From positions 1 to 13,534 of the forward strand of contig JALLPB010000698.1 of NCBI GenBank assembly GCA_036939975.1: a stretch of DNA of 13,534 nt. The letters run 5' to 3'. Made by a program: the position numbers and the translations under genes. This document shows positions 1-9,605 of this stretch, one piece after another (position 1 is the first letter of the stretch; each line of letters opens with the position of its first letter). Source of the stretch: Cyclostephanos tholiformis. Taxonomy: Eukaryota; Bacillariophyta; Thalassiosirophyceae; Thalassiosirales; Thalassiosiraceae. A model generated the notes under the pieces. The model searched no databases. It was not told where the DNA came from and saw nothing but the letters and a program-made list of their open reading frames with translations.

Positions 1-1
1 A

Positions 2-1146
2 CGGCTGGGGGGGTGGGGTGGGGGTGAGGGTGAGGGGGAAGGAGCGCCTCCTCAGCCGGTCCTCATCGTCAACGCGCAGACCCCCTCCGGCGGGGGGATG
101 AATGACGTGGAATCGGACGAGGAGGTGAGGAGGGGGGTGGCATTCCACCCCCGCACGCTCGTGGTGGCCGGGGAGGGCAGCGTCCTATCTCTCGCCCAGA
201 TGTGCGTCGACCTCGACGACGACGACGTCGTCGCGTCGTCATCGTCGTCGTCATCGTCGCCTCGGCCCACGCTCGTGAACGGGTATACCCAGATATACGT
301 CGGCCGCGACGCCAACGTCACCCACACCTTCCTCGACGAGTCGGGCGGGATCGTCACTCCCGACGTCGACATGTCCGACGAGGAGGCATCCGCCTTATTC
401 ACTCCATCCTCCGTCAACAACAACGGTAGCACCGCACCGATCCTCCTTCCACGGGACATCAAATCCAGACGTCCGGCATTGTGCAACGCCAACTTTCAGG
501 CGTTCGACGTCCACGTCGTTGGCGATAACGGGTCCTATGCCTCCACCGTAATGGAAATAGGGGGGTGTGGTCAATCCTGCCTTTGCGTGTCGACGAGCCT
601 CCTTTGTCCGGGATTGCATGCGTCGATTAACGGATTCGAACTATCGGGGGGGCGCAGCGCACCGACATGCAAACGAACATACACCACGTGGCCCAGGGCA
701 CGTCGTCACAACAGGAGCAGCGAAACATGGTCGGGGGACGGTCCACGGCGAGCTTCCGCGGACGCATACGCGTCGAGCAGAGCGCTCAGCAGACGGACTC
801 GAAGCAGCTCAGTCGCACCGTGCTCCTTAGCGACTACGCGAGGATATGGGCGACGCCGAGCCTGGAGATCGTGGCCGACGACGTCCAGTGCACGCACGGC
901 GCGACGGTGTCGGATCTGAGCGAGGAGGAGCTGTTCTACCTGAGGAGCCGGGGATTGGACATGACCACGGCGAGGAATATGCTCATGTACGCATTCGTGG
1001 AGGAAATCGGGGGGGGCGTCGATATCTCAATCATGGGAGGATTCGACGACGAGAACGGATTGAGGAAGAGGATCATCCGACGATTGGAGAACGTGGTTCC
1101 CAAGAGGGAGAAGAAATTGGTCGGGGGTGAGTTTCAGAGCGTTTGA
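2..1146 (+). CDS. sufD: SufD-like Fe-S cluster scaffold protein, 5' partial, one apparent frameshift
   Basis: SufD works with SufB and the ATPase SufC in the SufBC2D complex, which assembles Fe-S clusters; in algae this is a plastid pathway. The frame is open from base 2 to the window edge, and family-like sequence (PVLIVNAQTP) lies before the first ATG at 98, so the true start is outside. The SufB/SufD core is clear: HPRTLVV, INGFEL, QTNIHH, GRIRVEQSAQQTD, LLSDYARI, LEIVADDVQCTHGATVS, LFYLRSRGLD, then a C-terminal helix with MLMYAF. The His of CTHGAT (codon 895-897) lines up with E. coli SufD His360, known to matter for cluster assembly. The first part reads in the frame of base 2 and the second in the frame of base 1. 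The switch falls in seven G at 646-652, where one more G would give an unbroken family-like reading (LSGGAQRTDM). A sequencing or assembly slip is more likely than an intron; a pseudogene is possible. The stop is at 1144-1146. A good donor-like GTGAGT at 1127-1132 leaves the last residues uncertain. Confidence 0.88.
208..259 (+). repeat. GAC/TCG trinucleotide low-complexity tract inside sufD
   Basis: An imperfect GAC, GTC, TCG and TCA triplet run encodes an Asp stretch followed by eight Ser. It lies between two conserved core strands of the SufD-like protein, so it looks like a slippage-expanded loop insertion. Triplet units keep the reading frame. Confidence 0.8.
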
Positions 1147-1588
1147 TTGAAGAACACACAGTTTTGGAACATAGGACAAGGCCGGCTGACTTCGTGCACT
1201 GTGGTCGAAAAACAATAAGATGAGGGGCCTTGGATTTCGAGTGTTTTTCCTCGACAGACAGCAAGGCAATCGTCGCGCAGTTCTGCAGAATAACTTTAAC
1301 TGTTTGGTTCAAGATATGAACGACTTGCTGCTTACATCTCTTTGATGGACGACAAATAATATCAATTAATCAGTATTTCACCTCTAGCAGCTGTTGTGCA
1401 GAACCACTGCTACTGGCCTACTTGAAATTTGATAGTTCCTCTCATGATGACTGAAGGGCGCAATCGACAAACATATACACAACGTATTTAATCGTCTATT
1501 TCAATCAACTCCAAGACTTTTTCCAATCTCATGCGGTCACCTTCTTTCGAAATGTTTATTCTGGGACCAAGGGTGATAGTAAATATTT
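1147..1588. other. Intergenic 3' region between convergent genes
   Basis: About 440 bases between the SufD-like stop and the last supported stop of the minus-strand locus. I see no long open frame, RNA gene or repeat here. It probably holds the 3' untranslated regions of both neighbours. If the GTGAGT at 1127 is a real donor, a short last SufD exon could lie near 1255-1317, but no conservation supports that. Confidence 0.5.
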
Positions 1589-2373
1589 TCAAGAGATGAG
1601 ATTTCTTTCTGCACTGAAAGAACCTAAGATGATTTGAATCAGGGCACTTTCTGGCGGAGCCTTAATGTCTGCGAAGTGATCTATTGCAACCTCGGCAGAT
1701 GGCATTCTCCCTATGAGTTCCACCTGGGAAATGACACACCAAATACCCGACATCATCATCTTCAGCTAAATCGATTTTTATACCAAACATGGATTCAAGG
1801 TAGTTTATAATTGATGCAGGCTCCAAATACCACGTCTCGATCTCCCCCAAACACACTTGCACGGAAGATACTAGATGATTCTCTCACTGTTGTAGAAATG
1901 TTCCCAATACTTCGTCGTGCAAAATTAGAGACTTTTCGAAAAAGGCTTCGTAGTCAATGAAGTCGTTATCAGATTTCTTCTGGAGCACAAAGATTTTGAC
2001 AATAACAGCAGGAAGCTCTTCGAGGGGCGTCATATCGAAAACTTATCCGACCGCTCTGAATAGGCGCTAAATCGAGCTGTCTCACAACTATAACACTAAC
2101 CAGATCAAACGAATATCGCGTGAACACCGAGTATGAGTCTTGCTTCCTTGATCCCATACAGCGATCGAAGATTTCAGCGTTCGTAATGAGGATCGCACGG
2201 ATCTCCCTGATGTTCTGTTCGACGTCATCATTACCTACAACTTTGCCTTTTTTTCTAGGCCTCAAACCTTTTTCGACCACCCCTCTAACTCGAGATAGCA
2301 GTTCGATAGGATCTGCGGGCCTATCGCCCCCCCCCCCCTTTGCCTCGCCAGTCTTCCTCTTCTTGGGCGGCAT
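1589..2373 (-). CDS. Hypothetical nuclear-type protein, multi-exon with unresolved splicing (possibly broken)
   Basis: I do not recognise the family. The ATG at 2373 opens 91 clean codons to 2101. They begin MPPKKRKTGE, a basic stretch like a nuclear localisation signal, then a basic, helix-rich segment (IELLSRVRGVVEKGLRPRKK, NIREIRAILITNAEIFDRC). A GTTAGT donor at 2100 and an AG ending at 2016 give an 85-nt intron and join a second coding-like frame from 2015 (LPAVIVKIFVLQKKSDNDF, FFEKSLILHDEVLGTFLQ), which meets TGA at 1886-1884. The same frame reopens to 1662 (EIETWYLEPASIINYLES). A third frame opens at 1723 just after TTTCCCAG (VELIGRMPSAEVAIDHFADI) and ends with TGA at 1591-1589. These pieces look like exons, but I could not find one set of junctions that joins all of them in frame. 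One consistent option is GTATTG at 1910 to the AG at 1724, skipping the middle piece. An 11-C run at 2328-2338 in exon 1 is a further possible length error. A frameshifted pseudogene is the alternative. Confidence 0.45.
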
Positions 2374-2784
2374 TATTCTATCTTTTATTGTGTATTAATA
2401 CGGGAGAGATGCAATATGGCTATTGAAGGGCAACTCGACAGACAACGTCCAGAACACGCTTCCCAGGTGTCGGGAGGAGGGGAGCTTTGGTCGGACCCTG
2501 CTAAATGGTTGGATCGCCAAGAATGGTGCGTTGGACGCAGTCGAATAGACCGTTGCTCGTGGAACAATCGGCCGTCCGATCCGACTGCCGGTTGCAGGGA
2601 TATTGGAAATGATATTTACCTCTAAAATCTTTGGGGGATACAAAGAATACCTGTGATAGTGCTGCGTGTGACCGGCCGGCAGGAAAAAATCCCAGATCAG
2701 CATTTTTTGGGAAGGCTAGTTGCCGCTGCGGAGCGCATCCCCCAGAACGTTTCTTCATTACTCTCTCTCCTCTAGATCGAGACG
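2374..2784. promoter_or_regulatory. Shared upstream region of two divergent genes
   Basis: These 411 bases separate the start of the minus-strand hypothetical gene (2373) from the start of the tri-domain glycosyltransferase (2785), so they must hold both 5' untranslated regions and probably both promoters. A pyrimidine-rich CT tract at about 2759-2773 sits just before the plus-strand ATG. No convincing TATA box or known operator is visible. Open frames here overlap on both strands and show no family features. Confidence 0.4.
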
Positions 2785-3024
2785 ATGAAGAAATTCATCC
2801 AACCGCCGATGTACAGATCCGCGCGCGCCGTGCTGCCATCTTCGATCCCCTCGTCGCCGGGCAGTTCCCGCGGTCGCAGTCGTCGACAATGGTCCCCCCT
2901 CTTGCCCGAGATGTCGACGGTACGCGCCATCCAATTATTGCTGGTTACGATCGCGCTCGTTATGTTGATCGTCAACGCGTTCCACCTGTTACCGATGTTC
3001 CTGGCCATGGATTCCAATCACCAC

Positions 3025-3060
<36 letters not shown>

Positions 3061-6000
3061 GGTGGTGGGGGCGGGATGGCGGACCGTCCCCGTCCCGGCG
3101 TGATCGGTGACGTTGTTGGGGCCCCGGACGCGATGGGGATGCACCACGGCGTGCACAAGAATCTAATCGTGCACAGGCTTGGCCTATTGGAGCATATGGA
3201 AAAATTGTTCGGCGGGAAGAAGGATGACGGTCCGTCGTCACCGACGACGACTACGACGAAGACGGGTGGAGGAGGAATCAACGCGGACGATGCGAATCGT
3301 TCTTCCAATGCGGTAATGGAAGTGACGGGCGAGGTCCGATCGCCGATATTGCCGAATCATCCGACGATGCAAACGAACGACGAATCGAGCGGGAGCCAAT
3401 CCCAGGGCGGGAGTCGCGATGTTATAATAGAACGAAAGCTCGCGAGGGGATTTTCGGGCTTGCCCATGAATAGTACGCCCGCCCTATTGGGGGCGAAGCG
3501 CGGGACTGTGGAGTGCGATGTCAACGTCGAGTAAGGAACCTCCTCTTCATCTGTTTTTTTTACGGGCCCTCCATTTCCCATGATCTTTGATTGATTTCGT
3601 TCTCCGGACGACTCTGATCATCGAATTTTCACTTTGTGTTGCCCTCCAAGTTTCATGGCATACTGGAACTCTCCTCAGGGAATCAGGGATGAATCTTTTG
3701 TCAGCCCGTTCCGAGTGGAGACGCCAAATGGTAAAAGGAAGTATGTCACCTTTGAGCCGGATGGCGTGAGTATGTAATATATGATCATATATATTTCGTC
3801 GAAATTTTCGTGAATGATCTCATTCATTTTTTATCGTTCATCCTCTGCCGTTAATGCGCCTCGTGGATCGCTTAGGGTGGTTTCAACAATATCAGGATGA
3901 GCTTTGAGAACATCGTTGTCTTTGCCGCCGCCACCGGTCGAACGCTTGTGTTGCCCCCCCCGAGACAGATTTACCTTCTGAACACTGTTACTTCCTTAGT
4001 CGACTTCTTCCCGCTACTGAGCGAATCGTTCAAAAAGAGGCTCGATGTCATAACTAGCGCGGAGTTTTTCGCGTTGGAGATTGTAGAGGGGGGGTACTTA
4101 GAAGTACAGAATAAGACGTTGCGGGAAGATCTTGTCAGGTTATCCTGGGGGTGCGAGTCAGTCCCTGGTTAGTCTTGATCATTGACTCTATGGACTTTTC
4201 CATTCTCAATACACAAACAATAAAACTGACTTACTGATTTCTATCTCACCTTGTTAGGTGCATACGACTGTAATATGATGAATCGTTTCCTGCGAGAGCG
4301 AGCCGAGCTATCTCCATTCAATGATCACGTTTGTCTGATTTTTGATGAGGATGTAATGAAAACAGGAATGAGCCCGGACGCTATCCTGTCGCCGAAGACA
4401 AAAAGATGTATTAACGAGTTTTGTAGGGTGAGAATAAGTAATGTTGACTTACTGCGGGAACGATGAGGATTGTATTCTTTATGCTAAAATCTCGCCTTCT
4501 TGCCTTGTTATCCAGAATCGTGGGGAATTGTATTACAGCAAGCTGTTAGATGCAAACGTCTTACACTTTCAAACGTCTGATGTCGATCATTTCCGTTTAT
4601 TGAATCACTTTTACACCACTATCTACTTCACAAATCCGGCCATTGACAACTATTACAAAAGATTTGTGCGTGACTTCGTTCATTACAATGATAACGTCTT
4701 CTGCGCAGCCGGAAAGGTTGTCCAGTTATTGCAAGATGAAGGAAGGAAGCGTGGGTTCGATGTAGACGAAGAAGGGGGAGGTGGTTATTCTGCTATGCAT
4801 GTCCGGCGTGGAGATTTACAGTATAAAGAAGTCGTAATTAGTGCAGAAGAATGGTACAACAATACCGCCAAACTATGGCGACCTAACGAGCTGCTCTACA
4901 TTGCCACAGACGAAAAAGATAAATCATTCTTCGATCCACTTGCTCGACACTATGATCTCAGATTCCTCGAAGATTATTTTGATAAGGTAGGTCTGGAGAG
5001 TCTTGACAGCAATTTACTGGGCATGGTCGAAATTGCAGTTGCAAGCAAGGGTCGACTCTTCGTTGGAACTTGGCACTCGACGTTTTCGGGATATATTTGT
5101 CGAATGAGGGGCTACTATGGTGTATCCAAAATGTCGAACTATTACTCATTTAGGCCACGTCGACTCTCCATGCACAAATGGCCTTCTAACGAGAAAGCAA
5201 ATTTCGAAGCTAGAGAGTGGCAAAGCGCCTGGCTGGGTATTGATGGAGATGACTACATACTTCATGATCTAGAGCCGAATTCAAATTCACCGATCGGACC
5301 AGCAGCTAATATTTCATTACTGGGCGAGCCCTTTCCTCGGCCAAAACACCTCTCCCGTGGTTTTTCGGGGTTGCCGATGGAAAAGAGTCCTGCATTGGTG
5401 TCTGCTTCTCGTGGTAAGATTAGATGTGACATTAACGTCGACAGTCTGGCTTACTGGAATGATCCACAAGGCATGCGGGATAGGGAATTCGTCAGTCCTT
5501 TCCGTTCTTCGTCTACTGCAGGCAAGAGGCAATACATCACATTTTGGCAAGATGCTGGCCGATTCAACAATATACGCATGGCGTTTGAGATTTTGATGGT
5601 CTTTGCTGGTAAGAGAATAATTCTACTCTATATTTTTATTCTTTTTACTTCGCCATAAATCACCATGCCTCTGATTCTTTTTTAGCGGCTACTGGGCGTA
5701 CTGTTGTGCTCCCACCTGCTCAAAATTTTCACTTCGAGGTAAGTGGCCTCGCATTAGATACAACTAAGATTTTTAATTGTCTCATCAAATACAAATAATT
5801 TCTCTTTAAAGTATGGTGACAGCACCGTCGATGGCTTGGATCACTTTTACTCATTTGAAAATGAAGAGTTTAAGAAACGTGTCCCTGTCATATCCATGGC
5901 AGAGTTTATTGAGCTGGAGGCCAAGCAGAATGGATTAATAAAATTAGATCCTGAAGACTATATACGTACATTGAAACTTTCATTGTCATGTGAAAACTTA

Positions 6001-8864
6001 AAAAGGAGTGAGTGAACTAAAATGCAGTAGTACAGCTTTGTTAATGCTATGTGTTTCTACTGTTAATACTCATCTGCTTTCTTAATATTATTATTTGTGG
6101 CGCAGGCGATGATTATTGTGGAAAGGTCTTCCAGAGCATAGCCAACGCCTCCAACACCGTAACTGCTAAAATCGGAGATGGTGTAGATGGGGCCACTTGC
6201 TTAATTTTTGATGAGGATGTGTTCAGAAGTGGTCCGAGGAATAGTGCAGACTTCGATAGATTTTGTGGTGTGAGTAACTATTCAGATCGATATTGGGCCA
6301 TCGTGCCGAGCCCGGTCTACTCTATGTGCTAACAAAGCACCGTCCTCTCGCCACGTTCAGACTCGTAAACCTGTGTTCTACACACATGAACTCGCAGAGC
6401 CAGATATAATTCACTTTGGGCTGGAATATCGATTGCTTAGTAAGTGAATCAGATTTTAACTCCACATTTGCTTGGGTAAATCTGCATCTAACACGATCAT
6501 CGTGTCCACGTTTATAGGCCATTTCTATAACTTCATTTATTTCACTAACCCAATCATTGACAATTACATGAAAAGATTCGTGCGTGATTTCATTCACTAC
6601 AATGATAACATATTTTGTGCAGCTGGAAAAATTGTCAGATCTATCCAACAAGAAGCTATAGAGCGGGGTTTCTCCCTTGACGAAGAAGGTGGAGGTGGCT
6701 ATTCGTCAATTCATGTTCGGCGTGATGACCTGCAGTTTAAAGAGGTTTGGTTATCAGAGGATCAATGGTGCGTGCATAAAACCTGTGATGGTCCACTTTC
6801 GTGTTGAAATGATATGATGTTTCCTTTGGATCAAAGCTTCGTCTCAAAAATAATTTGCGTCTTGTCATGCCAAATTTATGTAGGTGGTCAAATACCAAAG
6901 AAATTTGGAAGTCAAATGAAATACTCTACATCGCATCTGACGAGAAGAATCGGATGTTCTTTGATCATTTTGCAGCTAAGCACGATTTGCGCTTTTTAGA
7001 CGACTATGTAGATATGGCTAACTTGAGTACCCTTCCAAAAGAATACCTTGGCATGATTGACGTTATTGTTGCTAGCCGTGGTCGAGCATTTGTGGGCACT
7101 TTTTTTAGTACTTTCACTGGATATATAACAAGACTTCGAGGGTACTATGGAATGTCAAAGTACACTACTTTCTATGGTTGGAATCCCATGAAATATGAGA
7201 TGCAAAAGGGCGAATTCTTTGCGTCATCAAACGAATTCAAGAGAGAGTACCCTATTGGATGGATTGCAATTGACGGTGACGAAAGAGTGTTCAGGGATAA
7301 TGAGGATGAAAGAAATCCTGGAGATGGCGAGGTAGCATCTAGTGATGGCGAAAAATCTGCGAATTCATCTATGCATGGGATAAGATCGTTGGAAGAAACT
7401 ATGATCAATGCTCTGGGGTTCCTTCCAAATGAAGATGGCGAAATGGAAGTTGCTGGTGATGGAACATCGTTGTTTACAGTGTTTTCCACCGACTGTGGAA
7501 AGTTCCAGCACTGGCAATCATATTTGCTCTTCTTCTCTGCAATGCGAGTAAGACAGCCGGGTTTCATAACGCGAGTAGTATCCGGTTGTACAGATGAGCA
7601 GCAGCAAGAAGCTAGAGATTGGCATCAAGAGGTAAACTCTAAACGTGATTGTGTCGCAGTTTTTCTTTCACTCTGGAGCCACCTCAAACCTCCCTTTGCA
7701 AATTCTTACAATCGCGTATTCCTGTAGCATATCGCTGTGATGTCGAACAGATTCCGCATAGTCTTTACGCCAAAATTTTCTGACATCACAGGCAAAGACG
7801 GGGAAAAAACTGGTGATGAATACAAATATTTTAACAAGCCATTTGGTGTCAAGTATTACCTGGAGAATAGCAGTGACTTTGGCTGGGATGAAAAAGTTGG
7901 TAAAATGACCGCAGTTGAGGATAAAGCAGCAGTAATTATCATTGATCCAGATATGATATTGTTGAAGCCTTTAACAACTGATTTTAGTGGCAGCGGCGTC
8001 GAATTTTGGCAGCCTTTCAAGAATGAAATCAAGAGAAAGCAGAAAGTTGAACCCGGTTCACCATTTGGGCAGACATATGGTAAGTATGCATTCCTTGTCA
8101 GACTTCTAAAATGCCCATTACACTAAGCAAATGAATGCTAATGGCGAACTCTTCCTTTGATCACCTCAACATGCCAAGGTCTTGGCGATAATTGGAGAAA
8201 ATTCGCCGATACTGCCGGCCCTGATAGTCCAGCGCACAATATTGACGAAAGAACAGCCATTGCACATTATCAAGTGGGCCCACCCTACATAGCTACTGCA
8301 CTTGATATGCACAAAATTGTGAGGAGATGGGCTGAGCTGGCTCCAAAAGTATACAATGAAAAGCCCCAGATGATGGCTGAAATGTATGCTTACTGTTTAG
8401 CTGCTGCTGATGTTGGTCTTCCTCATGAAGTTGTTAACTCGATGATGGTGTCACAAATCGACACATATGGAGAAGGTTGGAATTTGATTGATACACTTCC
8501 CAACAACGAGGTTTGCCTTGCCGGAATCACACCGAATCGCATGCAAAATCATCTCCCGATGGTGTTTCATTACTGCCAAAGCTACAGCGCAGGGGGGGTA
8601 TCATTCTATAAGTACATGATGGACGATGATATTTTTACGTGTCAAAAACCTTTACTTGTTGAACCGGTTGATGATGCCATGTCACCTGAGAAAGGACACC
8701 CGCCGAACATTGGCAGGGGAAAAGATATGCTACTGCTTAAGCGCAATGTATTTGCGACGTGTTTGATCACTTCAGCTGTTAACGAAGCTTTACGTTTTTT
8801 CAAACTTCATCACTGCAACGACGAAACAAGTAACAAAGGAAATGAGCTAAAACCATCAAGTTAG
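2785..8864 (+). CDS. Tri-domain type II membrane glycosyltransferase: O-FucT, O-FucT, HPAT/SERGT-like
   Basis: Thirteen exons joined by GT-AG introns keep frame throughout: 2785-3530, 3651-3765, 3876-4167, 4258-4427, 4516-5608, 5686-5738, 5812-6007, 6106-6269, 6361-6439, 6518-6767, 6884-7631, 7728-8079, 8179-8864. They give 4944 nt, or 1647 residues. An in-frame TAG at 2773-2775 makes 2785 the 5'-most ATG of this exon. Order: basic cytosolic tail 1-47; membrane anchor about 48-75; Ser/Gly/Thr-rich stem to about 220; O-fucosyltransferase-like domain 1 about 221-690 (GGFNNIRM at 288, [14 protein letters not shown] at 536, GTWHSTF at 625); O-FucT-like domain 2 about 722-1175 (GRFNNIRM at 789, [14 protein letters not shown] at 1035, GTFFSTF at 1124); acidic linker; then a third domain about 1249-1600 resembling hydroxyproline O-arabinosyltransferases and peptidyl-serine galactosyltransferases ([28 protein letters not shown] at 1375-1377, [30 protein letters not shown] at 1550). 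The first family uses GDP-fucose and the second UDP-sugars. Golgi location and a secreted or cell-wall protein substrate are inferred. Single-domain members are usually about 350-600 residues, so this is a fusion. Confidence 0.9.
3028..3060 (+). repeat. (TCG)11 microsatellite coding poly-Ser in the stem
   Basis: Eleven perfect TCG units encode Ser right after the membrane anchor of the glycosyltransferase, followed by a Gly run. The tract lies in the stem, where length changes should be tolerated, so the number of units may vary between alleles. Confidence 0.95.
3445..5258 (+). repeat. Intragenic duplication, copy 1 (O-FucT-like domain 1)
   Basis: The protein from RGFSGLPM to WLGIDGDD is paralogous along its whole length to the next copy. 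Shared landmarks are [78 protein letters not shown] and RGYYG. In this copy introns fall after DVNV (3531), after the PDG before GFNN (3766), after CESVP (4168) and after FCR (4428). The catalytic-motif half is then intronless and runs straight into copy 2 within exon 5. Confidence 0.88.
5356..7295 (+). repeat. Intragenic duplication, copy 2 (O-FucT-like domain 2)
   Basis: Second paralogous O-FucT-like unit, from RGFSGLPM to IAIDGDE. Introns fall after the g of MVFA-g (5609), after FHFE (5739), within the codon after NLKR (6008), after FCG (6270), within the codon after YRLL (6440) and within the first W of QWW (6768). Only the NLKR and FCG positions match copy 1, with equal phases (1 and 0). 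Compared with copy 1, GGFNN has become GRFNN and HVRRGD has become HVRRDD; the HxRRxD signature itself is kept. Confidence 0.88.
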
Positions 8865-8978
8865 GCATATTTACTTGCATTGGCATACCTATTCTACTCT
8901 TTGCCCATTCACTTTATTGTTATATCTGCCAAGTGTTGTATCATCAGCTTTTGCCCTCACCAGCAGACTGATGCCAGA

Positions 8979-8984
8979 AATAAA
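8979..8984 (+). promoter_or_regulatory. Possible AATAAA polyadenylation signal
   Basis: AATAAA lies about 115 bases after the stop of the glycosyltransferase gene, a sensible distance for a 3' end signal. Many algae do not depend on this hexamer, and it arises easily in AT-rich DNA, so support is weak. Confidence 0.25.
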
Positions 8985-9424
8985 ATGTTTGAGAGGTGGT
9001 GAATGGCAATTACTCCTTCAGTTTCTGACTTACTAAATGTTATTAGCATTGGGATTAAATCTCCAAAAATATTCAATATGTCATTCTCATGCTGTGCACC
9101 ACCCAGGGATGAGAGATGAAGGATGCCAGAGGCCTGCCAAAGGAAGAAGAGGCAGTGGAGGCATGTGAACTTTCATTGGAACAAAGAGTGCAAATAAATC
9201 AATGTGCTTATAAATGCCAACTAAGACTTGGAGATAATGTAGTATTAACCCTTGCATGTGAGGATGATACAAGTTAATTGTTGGTGGCAAGGAAAGGGGT
9301 TGCCTATTACAAATGGGAAACATAAAAATGGTCAGATATCATCCCTTTTTGACATCTTTAGACCGGTTCCACCTAAAATCATGCAATTATGAGTAAAGTT
9401 AGGTCTCTTAATGCCTTTAAGGGT

Positions 9425-9605
9425 GGATTATGCAAGAACAAGTATTTCTCATCTCACACCCTCTGCAAGATGCAAAATTCTCTTGAAAAATGCACTCTCA
9501 AGTCTTGCAAGCAATCTCACTGTGAGACAAGTCTCATGAGATGTTTCTTGGGAGACCAGGTCATGCAAGCCAATGCAGTGAGATCACTCATGAATCACAT
9601 GTAAG
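9425..9605. repeat. Cluster of short TGCAAG repeats and small palindromes
   Basis: TGCAAG occurs at about 9430, 9464, 9506 and 9564, together with several CTCA/TGAG words. A perfect 13-base palindrome, TCTCACTGTGAGA, lies at about 9515-9527. The stretch has no coding features. It could be a subterminal repeat zone of a mobile element or chance in simple-composition DNA. Confidence 0.3.

Noticed and set aside
69..492. Minus-strand and third-frame open frames over the SufD region, rich in Arg or Asp/Ser
   Set aside because: Shadows of the GC-rich SufD frame and its triplet repeat.
1127..1317. A last SufD exon after the GTGAGT at 1127
   Set aside because: The unspliced reading already ends with the family's C-terminal helix, and the residues the extra exon would add show no resemblance to SufD.
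2631..3308. Overlapping open frames on both strands, including Val-rich and poly-Asp ones
   Set aside because: They are other-frame readings of the GC-rich exon 1 and its TCG repeat; none has family motifs.
3530..8180. Reading the stops at the ends of the open segments as evidence that the glycosyltransferase is a broken gene
   Set aside because: Each interruption is bounded by good GT and AG sites, all twelve junctions keep frame, and paralogous sequence continues exactly across them.
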